This document shows, piece after piece, positions 1-6,312 of a stretch of 8,069 bases of DNA. A program made the translations under genes and the position numbers. Below the pieces are notes generated by a model that was given only the letters and a program-made list of their open reading frames with translations, was not told where the DNA came from and searched no databases. The stretch comes from Bifidobacteriaceae bacterium. Its GTDB lineage: Bacteria; Actinomycetota; Actinomycetes; Actinomycetales; WQXJ01. The number at the start of each line of letters is the position of its first letter. Positions within the stretch are counted from its first letter, which is position 1. The stretch covers positions 1-8,069 of the forward strand of contig JAISCU010000414.1 of the NCBI GenBank assembly GCA_031265345.1, written 5' to 3'.

Positions 1-949
1 AAAATCCTGGTCGAGGACCTCATCAAAGCCTGGCTCGAGCAACGCGAGGGCAAGGTCACCAAGACCACCCTCGACACCGACCGCTACCTCCTCCCGACCG
101 ACGGGCAACGCTCCGGCAAATCCGGCAAAGAGCCCGTCCTGCCGGACTGGTTCCGGAAGCTCAACGCCAACGCCGTCACCGGCGCCGCCGTCCAGAAATG
201 GCAAGACGACCTCCTCGCCCGCGGCCTCGCGCCCACCACCGTGAAACGGCACCGCGAGTCCCTGTCCTCGTTCTTCGCCTGGTGCGCCGCCGAGGGCTAC
301 ATCCCTGCCAACCCCGTCAAGAAAGCCGCCCCGCCCAAGCGCTCGCCAGCACCGGGCTGCGCTGGGGCGAGGCCCGCGCCATGCTCGTCCGCGACTTCGC
401 CGAGACCCCCATGCCGCGCCTGTCAGTCATCCGCAACCAGCCGGAAGGCGTCTCCCAGGCCGCCGCCCCGAAGTCCCGCAAGACCCGCCACATCCCCCTG
501 CCCGATGCCGTCCTGCCGCCCATCCGCCGCTTCGCCTCCGGAAAGAAACCCGACGGCCTGCTCTTCACCCCCCCCCCCGCGGCGCCCAACTCCACAGATC
601 CCGATTCGTCCAGAGCGTCAACTAGACGGTCACCGGCCGCGGGAGACCCCTGCACGATCTCCGTCACACAGCGGCATGCCAATGGATCCTCCAAGGCGTG
701 CCCCTGACCACCGTTCAAGCCTGGCTCGGCCACTCCTCCATCGAGATCACCGCCCGCTACCTCCACCACCTCGGCGACTACGCCGACCGCACCGTCCTCC
801 AACTCCTCAACACCGCCCCAACCGCCCCGAAACCCCGGAAACGGCCAGCACCGCAACGGAGCGCCGCGACTGGGAAACTGGCTCCGCTCAGCGCCTTCAG
901 AGGCGCTTCCTTCTCAGCTGATGCCGCATCCCGCGGCTTGTCCTTGTGA
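1..949 (+). pseudogene. Tyrosine recombinase (phage-type integrase), decayed, 5' end outside window
   Basis: Remnant of a site-specific tyrosine integrase that would integrate or excise a mobile element. Positions 1 to about 335 read in frame 1 as a SAM-like core-binding domain (PTTVKRHRESLSSFFAWC, ending NPVKKAAPPK). The catalytic domain continues in frame 3 from about 339 (STGLRWGEA, first catalytic Arg; KSRKTRHIPLP, Lys box) and in frame 2 from 578 (LHDLRHTAACQWI, His/Arg box; WLGHSSIEITARYLHHLG, second His and Tyr nucleophile). All catalytic residues survive, but three lesions break the gene. A frame change at about 336-345 seems also to delete the linker between the domains. A C11 run at 568-578 shifts frame; nine C would restore LFTPPRG. 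An in-frame TAG at 623-625 probably replaces a Trp codon. The start lies left of the window. The stop at 947-949 overlaps the next gene. Family assignment is firm; inactivity is inferred from the lesions. Confidence 0.9.
568..578 (+). repeat. C11 homopolymer at integrase frameshift
   Basis: A run of 11 cytosines inside the integrase remnant. Upstream, the protein reads in frame 3 up to LLFTPP. Downstream, the family-like residues RGAQLHRSRFVQSV are in frame 2. Nine C would join them cleanly, so two extra bases fit slippage. A sequencing or assembly error in the run is an equally simple cause, but the TAG at 623 would still break the gene. Confidence 0.85.
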
Positions 950-2028
950 GGCCACCGCCGACCGTGCTCTACCGTGAGAGCGTGAACGGTGAGATCTCGT
1001 GGATTCCGGCTGACCTGGAGCTTGTGGCGATGCGCATCTCCCGCGCGGACGAAGCAGCTTTCGCAGTGGCCCAATTGGCGCTTGAATGGTCGCGAAGCGG
1101 CGGCGACGGCCCACTCGACATGTTGCAAGTCGAGAACCCGCCGGGAACTCTGAGTCTGGTGGTGGCAAAGGTGAGACCAATACCTCCCGCCATCGTGTTG
1201 CTGTTCAGCGAGGCCATTCATCACCTGCGGGCCGCGCTCGACAACACCGTGTTCCACTTGGTCGAACAGGAGCAGGGGCCGCTCAGCGAGGCTCTCGCTC
1301 GCCGCGTCGCGATGCGGATAGACCACGACGAGGCCGCGTTTGCCAAGTGGCTGGGCAGCAACGACAAGGCTGGCTTGCCCGCTCTAGGGCACAAGTCTCC
1401 CCTCGCGGCCCGGATGCGGGCCTTGCAGCCCTTCGCAAGCAGCGAGACAGTGCCCGCCATGCCCGAGTCGCTGGCGGCTCTGATGGGTGTCAAAGTTGAC
1501 CGCGTCCACCCTTTGCTCCTGTTGAAGGGATACTCAAACGCGGACAAGCACCGCGCCATCCGTGCCGCTGCCGCCCGCGCCGTTGTTCAACGGGACGATC
1601 AGCCATTCTCCGAGAGTGACCGCACCATGCGCCCAGTCCAGGCAGGCGATGTCCTGTCGGTGACTCCGAAAGGCGTGCTTGTCGGGGTCGACACCCAGGC
1701 CTCTGTCCACGTACGCCGCCCCGGCGGGACGGCCTGGGTGGCACCGTCCAGCGAGCTTGATCGTCTTCGCTCCTACGTAGCTGGCGCAGTCCCGAAGCTA
1801 CTTAGCGGCGACGGCGGTCAGAGGGCGTTCCCGCCGAAGATCGACCTGACGGACAACGGCCAGACAGACCGGGAACGCATCGAATCAGCGTCCTGGGATA
1901 GCGCCGTGGAGCGCATGAAACCAATCAGCCACCAAGCGTTCGCCGAAGCCCAAGCTGCACCGGTCGCTGTGCCGCGGATTGTCCTATCGCGCCAGGACTG
2001 GCGTACAGCTCCTCCGTCAGGCGCATGA
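946..2028 (+). CDS. Uncharacterised protein with LRxALDN and N-x-DKHR motifs
   Basis: No known function. The protein (360 aa from GTG 946) has two recognisable blocks: a helical HHLRAALDN segment (residues 92-100) followed by TVFHLVEQE, and YSNADKHRAI (residues 196-205). This pair of blocks recurs, as I recall, in a common group of uncharacterised bacterial proteins. No signal peptide, membrane segment or nuclease motif is evident. The start is uncertain. GTG 946 overlaps the integrase TGA, which would allow translational coupling but lacks a clear ribosome site. GTG 964 and GTG 982 are in frame, and ATG 1030 has GGAG about ten bases upstream and begins at MRISRADEAAF, which may be the true start. 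It sits between the dead integrase and the attachment site, so it is probably cargo of the left-hand element. The reading frame is intact; the coding call is fairly sure, the function unknown. Confidence 0.75.
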   Translation: MRPPPTVLYRESVNGEISWIPADLELVAMRISRADEAAFAVAQLALEWSRSGGDGPLDMLQVENPPGTLSLVVAKVRPIPPAIVLLFSEAIHHLRAALDNTVFHLVEQEQGPLSEALARRVAMRIDHDEAAFAKWLGSNDKAGLPALGHKSPLAARMRALQPFASSETVPAMPESLAALMGVKVDRVHPLLLLKGYSNADKHRAIRAAAARAVVQRDDQPFSESDRTMRPVQAGDVLSVTPKGVLVGVDTQASVHVRRPGGTAWVAPSSELDRLRSYVAGAVPKLLSGDGGQRAFPPKIDLTDNGQTDRERIESASWDSAVERMKPISHQAFAEAQAAPVAVPRIVLSRQDWRTAPPSGA

Positions 2029-2149
2029 CTGCACCGGCAGCGGGCAGTGCGGCGCACGGCCGGAGTCTCCGAATCGCGCGCGTCGCCCCCTCCAGGGCAT
2101 CAGCGCGGCACCGCGCAGAAGCGCCACTGCGGGAAACACCAGGTCTCAA

Positions 2150-2169
2150 GGGGTGATTCCGGGGTGATT
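2150..2169 (+). repeat. Direct repeat GGGGTGATT x2, 11-bp period (candidate integrase arm-type site)
   Basis: GGGGTGATT occurs at 2150-2158 and again at 2161-2169, separated by CC. The 11-bp period places both copies on the same face of the helix, as in paired arm-type sites of tyrosine integrases. It lies about 75 bp left of the tRNA-derived core and on the same side as the integrase remnant. Function is inferred from position and spacing. Confidence 0.5.
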
Positions 2170-2180
2170 TCCCCGCGACC

Positions 2181-2233
2181 AGAGAAAAGAAGAGCGGTGC
2201 CGCCCAAGGATAAAACCGCTGGTCAGCACCGCT
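2181..2233 (-). terminator. Rho-independent terminator downstream of tRNA-Pro fragment
   Basis: AGCGGTGC (2193-2200) pairs perfectly with GCACCGCT (2226-2233) across a 25-base loop. On the minus strand the hairpin is followed by the T-rich tail CTTCTTTTCTCT. It lies just downstream of the tRNA 3' fragment in tRNA orientation, so it may be the original tRNA terminator or one carried in by an element. It could also stop plus-strand transcription from 946-2028. Confidence 0.6.
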
Positions 2234-2241
2234 TTTCGCAG

Positions 2242-2278
2242 TGGTCGGGGTGGCGGGATTTGAACCCACGACCTCTTC
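2242..2278 (-). other. Attachment-site core: 3' fragment of a tRNA-Pro gene
   Basis: Read on the minus strand, these 37 bases match the 3' part of an actinobacterial tRNA-Pro from the 3' side of the anticodon stem: GAAGAGGTC, then the T arm GTGGGTTCAAATCCCGC, acceptor strand CACCCCG, discriminator A and encoded CCA. The 5' half is absent: no D arm, and no CGGGGTG acceptor partner upstream. A tRNA 3' end without its 5' half is the usual att core left when an element integrates into a tRNA gene. Its orientation places the integrated element to the right and its distal tRNA-bearing end outside the window. The isoacceptor assignment comes from memory of the family sequence. Confidence 0.8.
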
Positions 2279-2480
2279 ACTAATCCGGCGGGTTTTCCGC
2301 TGTTTGCCCAAGGTTGCCGATGGGTGCCGTTCAGTGCCTCTGGCCTGGGGTTTCGCTGCGATCCGGCTTGCCGGACGATGCGCCCAGATGCGTCTCTTGG
2401 CCGATCTCATGTGGGCCATATGTGGGCCAACAGTATGCGGGTCCCGCGCCGGTGGACGATCCGGGGGGAGGTTGCGGGGC
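2279..2480. other. Non-coding att flank, no gene seen
   Basis: About 200 bases between the att core and the end of the DUF3800 gene. I find no convincing gene here. Open frames crossing it run through the tRNA fragment and give the familiar spurious peptides of tRNA regions. The only structure I support is the repeat pair at 2409-2429. Confidence 0.6.
2409..2429 (+). repeat. Direct repeat ATGTGGGCCA x2, 11-bp period (candidate integrase arm-type site)
   Basis: ATGTGGGCCA occurs at 2409-2418 and 2420-2429, separated by one T. The 11-bp period mirrors the repeat pair on the other side of the tRNA core, but the sequence is unrelated. This suggests binding by a different integrase, belonging to the element to the right, whose integrase is not in the window. 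Confidence 0.5.
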
Positions 2481-3320
2481 TCAAGCGTTCGGGTTGAACA
2501 ACAACCGGCCAGCGCGGCGTTCCTCCCGGTCGATGACGTGGAAACCGCCGCGCCTGGCCCCGTCCTCGCTCGTGTAGACGTACTCCAACTCCCCGAGCCG
2601 ACGCCCGAATCTTGCCCGCACCAGGCTGTAGGCCGGGGACAGATGCGGCGTGGAGCCGTCAAGGCGGCCGTAGGCGGCGCAGGCCGCCGGGTAGACCAGT
2701 CCCGACGCGACGATATCCGCGACCTGGAGGACCGGATGGGTGTCCGAGTGCCCGAAGACCGGCGACTCCAACAACTCAGGGAACGCGCCGCCGCCGTGGC
2801 GGAACCGCCGGGTCGTGATGGTGTGGACGTTCCCCTCGTTCTTCACTTTCGTCTGCGAGTCCAACACCATCAAACCGTTTTCGCCCGACTCGGCGAGTCC
2901 GCGGGAGAACGTCTCAGCCATGACCGCCACCGCGCTCGGGTAGGTCGACGCTGGGCTGTAGACCTCCCCGGCCCGTTTCACCAGCACCCGCCCGAACAGC
3001 TTCGCGCCATGAGCCTCAAGCAGCCTGAGCGTCTTGTCCAAGAACCCGAGCGCGCGGCGGCGCGTGTCCCTGGAGCCTTCCCCGCGGATGTCCCGGCGCA
3101 GGGACGCGCCTTTCACCTCGCGGCCGATCAGCTCCGACAATTGGCGGCGCGACAATGACGGCTCGAACTTGGCTTTCAGCCGCAGGTAAGCCATCGTCAA
3201 GTCAGCCACGGCGGCGGCGTCCACGCTGACACCCGCGACCACGAACACCGGCGTGGACGTGGGGTCTCCCTTGTCGTAGACGCCGGCGTTGCCGGCTTCG
3301 TCGATATAACAGAACCGCAC
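2481..3320 (-). CDS. DUF3800 domain-containing protein
   Basis: 279-aa soluble protein of the DUF3800 family, common in mobile and defence-rich regions and without an established biochemical role. Seen: N-terminal VRFCYIDEAGN (Asp7-Glu8) followed by a hydrophobic strand PVFVVAGVSVD, a central strand LMVLDSQTK (Asp154), and a C-terminal HSDTHPVLQVADIV (His191, Asp193, Asp202). Three spaced aspartates on strand or helix ends would fit an RNase H-like metal site; that is inference. GTG 3320 is chosen because GGAAG lies seven bases upstream and the conserved YIDE strand begins at once. The open frame extends to 3473, but that extension runs through three hairpins and looks non-coding. The gene lies 247 bp downstream of the ATPase on the same strand, and a possible separate promoter sits at 3419-3447. 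No frameshift or missing segment is seen. Confidence 0.85.
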   Translation of the reverse strand: MRFCYIDEAGNAGVYDKGDPTSTPVFVVAGVSVDAAAVADLTMAYLRLKAKFEPSLSRRQLSELIGREVKGASLRRDIRGEGSRDTRRRALGFLDKTLRLLEAHGAKLFGRVLVKRAGEVYSPASTYPSAVAVMAETFSRGLAESGENGLMVLDSQTKVKNEGNVHTITTRRFRHGGGAFPELLESPVFGHSDTHPVLQVADIVASGLVYPAACAAYGRLDGSTPHLSPAYSLVRARFGRRLGELEYVYTSEDGARRGGFHVIDREERRAGRLLFNPNA

Positions 3321-3344
3321 AGCCCATCTTCCGGTAGACGCAAC

Positions 3345-3411
3345 TGTGGCCGCCCGCAGGCGGCCACAGGACTCGCCGCACCAGGTGCGGCTAAGGCGTT
3401 CACTGAACGCC
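3345..3411 (-). ncRNA. Three tandem perfect hairpins: structured leader or small RNA
   Basis: On the minus strand three perfect hairpins follow one another. GGCGTTC-AGT-GAACGCC (3411-3395) is followed by TTA, then GCCGCAC-CTG-GTGCGGC (3391-3375), six bases, then TGTGGCCGCC-TGCG-GGCGGCCACA (3368-3345). Stems are 7, 7 and 10 bp with loops of 3, 3 and 4. They fill most of the leader of the DUF3800 gene but leave its GGAAG site free. The third lacks a T tract, so it is not a typical terminator. I do not recognise the RNA as a known family. The structure is certain at sequence level; that it acts as RNA is inference. Confidence 0.5.
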
Positions 3412-3418
3412 AACCACC

Positions 3419-3447
3419 ACACTATGCGACGAAGCTCGGGCGGGCAA
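3419..3447 (-). promoter_or_regulatory. Candidate promoter for hairpin leader and DUF3800 gene
   Basis: On the minus strand, TTGCCC (3447-3442) and TAGTGT (3424-3419) are separated by 17 bp. They resemble an actinobacterial -35 and a TANNNT -10 box. The predicted start, about 7 bases on, falls at about 3412, at the first base of the first hairpin. Similar boxes arise by chance, so the support is mainly the positional fit. Confidence 0.35.
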
Positions 3448-3504
3448 CCCCCGACACCGCGGCAAGAAGGCAACCACGGCGGGCGGACAGCAGACCGGAT
3501 CTGA

Positions 3505-3556
3505 GGGCGCGAGCAAGGCGCCCGTCCGCTGGCTCGCCATGCGCCCGCCGGGGCGC
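3505..3556 (-). terminator. Two GC-rich hairpins after the ATPase stop codon
   Basis: GCGCCC-GCCG-GGGCGC (3541-3556) is a perfect 6-bp hairpin starting 12 bases past the ATPase stop. GGGCGC (3505-3510) and GCGCCC (3518-3523) form a second with a 7-base loop. Both use the same stem sequence, so they could also pair with each other. No T tract follows either. They may slow or end transcription from the ATPase before the DUF3800 leader, but in GC-rich DNA this is weak evidence. Confidence 0.3.
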
Positions 3557-3567
3557 GCAGTGGTCGG

Positions 3568-6162
3568 TCAGGGCTGGGATCCCTGTGGGGCCAGGTAGGC
3601 CGAGCGGGCGGCTTGAGCCAAGGCCCAGTCCTCCTTCAGTTCGGCAACCGTGGCCTTCCTGCTTGCGGCCTCAGCGGGGTGGGAGTGACCTGTCATCCGG
3701 TCGCATGCCCTGCTGAAAAGGGGAACGATGACGGCCACCGCCGCCTCAAGCCGAGTCGGGTCGATCTTCGGGAGCTTGGTCATCATGACATTGGCGCGGA
3801 AGCGTTGGGCGACGTTTTGCAGCAGCTCCTGTTCCACGAACGCCTCACACCAGGCCCTCATCAGGTCGTACCCCTGGCGGATGAGCGCGTCCTGGGAGGC
3901 TGGCGCGGCTGAGGAGATTTCTCGAAGCTGCGCGTTGATCCGTTTTGCCAGGTCAACGGGTGTGTCCATGCGCGGTTCGACGTCGGGCGCCAGGATGCCC
4001 TTCCTGTCGCCGCCGTCGCGGACCTCGTACATCTTCACGCGGGATCTCTTGTTGGCGCGTCCGGCCACCAGTGCCGAAGCGAACATGATGTTGTGTGTCA
4101 GCACGACAACCTGGTGCGTCTCCGCGAGCTTCAAGATTCGCGCCGCCACCTCATCCAGCCGGCGGTAATCGAGGCTCGTGACCGGGTCGTCGAACACCAA
4201 AGGCGCTTTGGTGTCGCGCATCCGGTTTTCGGCGAGGAAATCGGCCAACGCGAGGACCTTCTGCTCCCCTTCCGACAGTACGGCCGAAGGGTTGCGGTCG
4301 GCCACCCGTTTCGTCCGTTGTGCTTGGCCGTGTCGTCCCTGGAAGCGAAGCGACACCTTGGGCGCCCGGAGGAATGCGCATTCCTCAGCGAACAGTGACT
4401 CGAAACTCCGGTTGACAAGATCCTCGCTCGCGAGCTTGGACCTGGCGGTCAGGCTCTTGAGTGTGGTGTTGGAGATGGTCTTGACGTGCCGCTCAAGGTC
4501 GCGGACCCTCCTGTCGCGTCGGATGGCGTCCAGCACGGCAGGGATCGCTCTGCCAAGCTCTATCCGGTCCGCCAATTCGGCAAGTGCCTCCGTTTTCTCT
4601 TCCCGAGCGGTCGCGGCATGACCCTGGTCTTGAACGAGCCGCTGCGCTGCCGCCTCGGCATCTTCGCGGGCTGCAAGCACCAGGCGTGCCGCAGCGGTCG
4701 CGAGTTCTGCCACCGGGCTTTCCCCCAGCGGCTCTTCTCTGCCGGTGGCATCGGCGACCGCTTGAGCGTGGTCCAGCGCTTCGGCGGCGGCCTTGACCCA
4801 ATCGGGCGCCGACTCGGCGTCACCGAACTCGCGCAGCAGTTCCGCGACTTGCTGTGCTTGGGTCGGATCCAAGACCAGCTTCGTCTGGTCAAGCGCCGCT
4901 CGCGTCGCTCCCACCTGGGCTACGACGGTCTCGTCTAGGAACTCCCGGTAGCGCCGAAGGAGGTCCGCCGCCGCAAACCCCAAAGCTTGCCGGCAGTACA
5001 GGCAGCGGTCGCCATCGGAAGGATACGAGTCCTGGCCGAGGTGCTGCCGATAGGCGTCGGCCGCCCGGATGAACTCTTGCCATTGCTCATCGGGCGGCCC
5101 AGGCAGGTCTTCCGCGCCAAACATTGCCTCGCGTGTCTCAACCCGACGTCGTTCGGCCGTTGCGGCCGCCTCGCGGGCGGCCTCGTAGGCGGGGCGCTGG
5201 AATCCCGCGGCCCGCCCCAGCAACTGCGCTAACGTGGCCAGGCCGCGGGCGAGCCGCTGGGCCTGTTTGATGTCCGAGTCGGTGTTGCCGCTGCCGAGCG
5301 AGGCGATTTCCCTGGTGAGGCGGTTGACAGTAGCGGAGGCGTCGCTTGGCACGCCGACTAGGTCTTTGATCGTGGCGGTGTCGCTGTCTGCTCCGAGCTT
5401 CTGGATCACGGTGTAGACGGACGTGCCTTCGGTGAACCGGGGTAGCAAAGGCTCCGGGCCCGACCGAAGCGAGTCCGCCTCTGCGGCGACGCGCCGTTGC
5501 ACCTCCTGGATGCCGGCGGCCACGTGGGCGAACAACGCGAGCTCAACTGGCGTGTAGACATATCCAAGTTCGGCGTCGAGATGCACCGCGACGGCTGTTG
5601 CGTCGAAGACGCACATGCTGGTGAAAGGGGCAACCCCTGACTGGTTAGCCCAATTGAGCACCAGGTCGTTCCCGCCCACACGGTAGCTGATCACCGCCGA
5701 GGGAGTCGGCGGACCGGCGGTGAAAGTCTGGTTGGCGTTGGGCAGGATCTCCTCTGGAGCGCGAACCGAGGACAGCCGCTTAAGTATCCGCGCGTACCCG
5801 GTCTTGCCCGAACCATTCTGCCCGAACAACAGGGTCAGTCTCGGATCGAACTCCAAGGCCTGGCCGTCTGCCAGCGCGTTGACGCCTGAGATGTCCGCGA
5901 GGCTGACAAGCTCCAAAGAGTCTCCGCCTACCGGTTCCGGTCTCTCGTCATCAAGCGTTGGCACCTGGGGAACCGGGCCATCAGACATACCGTTCTCCGC
6001 AAGGAAAACTGCGTACGCGTCATCCAAATGGGCGGCTCCGATTTCGCGGTGGGTGGCGATGACCTCTGCGGCCAGGTGCCTGACCCAAGCACCCTGTGTG
6101 TTGGCCCAATCAAGCAAGAGTTGGCGCGGCGAGCCGCCTGGCGGCTGTCGGGTGCCTCCCAT
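3568..6162 (-). CDS. PrrC/RloC-like ABC-type ATPase (AAA_13 family)
   Basis: 864-aa P-loop ATPase of the SMC/Rad50-like AAA_13 group that includes the restriction-linked anticodon nucleases PrrC and RloC. Order of features: N-terminal helical segment (about 12-60), Walker A GQNGSGKT (114-121), a split nucleotide-binding domain with helical arms (about 275-345 and 490-580), a zinc-hook-like C387-LY-C390, ABC signature LSEGEQ (629-634), Walker B APLVFDDP (Asp658-Asp659), D-loop SLD, and H-loop VVVLTHN (His690). The C-terminal 120 residues are helical and carry R769-x3-E773 and HSH (826-828), which could be a PrrC-like nuclease site; that part is inference. The start is firm: GGAGG lies six bases before ATG 6162. 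It diverges from the methyltransferase across 150 bp, like toxins kept beside modification genes. The frame is intact and full length. A repair or other ATPase role without nuclease activity is the alternative. Confidence 0.88.
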   Translation of the reverse strand: MGGTRQPPGGSPRQLLLDWANTQGAWVRHLAAEVIATHREIGAAHLDDAYAVFLAENGMSDGPVPQVPTLDDERPEPVGGDSLELVSLADISGVNALADGQALEFDPRLTLLFGQNGSGKTGYARILKRLSSVRAPEEILPNANQTFTAGPPTPSAVISYRVGGNDLVLNWANQSGVAPFTSMCVFDATAVAVHLDAELGYVYTPVELALFAHVAAGIQEVQRRVAAEADSLRSGPEPLLPRFTEGTSVYTVIQKLGADSDTATIKDLVGVPSDASATVNRLTREIASLGSGNTDSDIKQAQRLARGLATLAQLLGRAAGFQRPAYEAAREAAATAERRRVETREAMFGAEDLPGPPDEQWQEFIRAADAYRQHLGQDSYPSDGDRCLYCRQALGFAAADLLRRYREFLDETVVAQVGATRAALDQTKLVLDPTQAQQVAELLREFGDAESAPDWVKAAAEALDHAQAVADATGREEPLGESPVAELATAAARLVLAAREDAEAAAQRLVQDQGHAATAREEKTEALAELADRIELGRAIPAVLDAIRRDRRVRDLERHVKTISNTTLKSLTARSKLASEDLVNRSFESLFAEECAFLRAPKVSLRFQGRHGQAQRTKRVADRNPSAVLSEGEQKVLALADFLAENRMRDTKAPLVFDDPVTSLDYRRLDEVAARILKLAETHQVVVLTHNIMFASALVAGRANKRSRVKMYEVRDGGDRKGILAPDVEPRMDTPVDLAKRINAQLREISSAAPASQDALIRQGYDLMRAWCEAFVEQELLQNVAQRFRANVMMTKLPKIDPTRLEAAVAVIVPLFSRACDRMTGHSHPAEAASRKATVAELKEDWALAQAARSAYLAPQGSQP

Positions 6163-6312
6163 CTTTACCCTCCTTCACTCGACCGGCCCCTCGGGGGGAA
6201 CGACAAGATGCCGGCCCTCATCAAAGGCTCTGCGTAGCAAGCGTAGGGCGCGCACCTGTCCGGCGACCAACCCGACAGTGGCCGGACGCACCGAGAGTTG
6301 AGGGAGCCACCA
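6163..6312. promoter_or_regulatory. Shared divergent promoter region with inverted repeat GTCCGGC/GCCGGAC
   Basis: These 150 bases must hold the promoters of both the ATPase (left) and the methyltransferase (right). GTCCGGC (6258-6264) and GCCGGAC (6281-6287) form a perfect 7-bp inverted repeat with a 16-bp gap, 25 bp from the methyltransferase start. GCGTAG is directly repeated at 6232-6237 and 6241-6246. Either could be an operator, for instance for autoregulation by the methyltransferase. I cannot place convincing -35/-10 boxes. Confidence 0.4.

Noticed and set aside
2047..2283. Open frame ending in WSGWRDLNPRPLH
   Set aside because: This peptide is a familiar artefact of translating the antisense of a tRNA 3' end; it overlaps the tRNA-Pro fragment and the terminator.
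2242..2330. Complete tRNA gene on the minus strand
   Set aside because: No D arm and no 5' acceptor strand matching CACCCCG upstream of the anticodon-stem fragment.
2241..3158. 305-aa plus-strand open frame
   Set aside because: Begins in the tRNA fragment (MVGVAGFEPTTS artefact) and runs antisense to the DUF3800 gene, which has recognisable motifs.
3345..3411. Retron msr/msd
   Set aside because: Small-loop hairpins recall msr RNAs, but no reverse transcriptase gene is present in the window.
3321..3473. N-terminal extension of the DUF3800 protein to 3473
   Set aside because: The extension crosses three perfect hairpins, has Cys/Trp/Arg-rich sequence unlike a protein domain, and GTG 3320 has its own ribosome site directly before the conserved strand.
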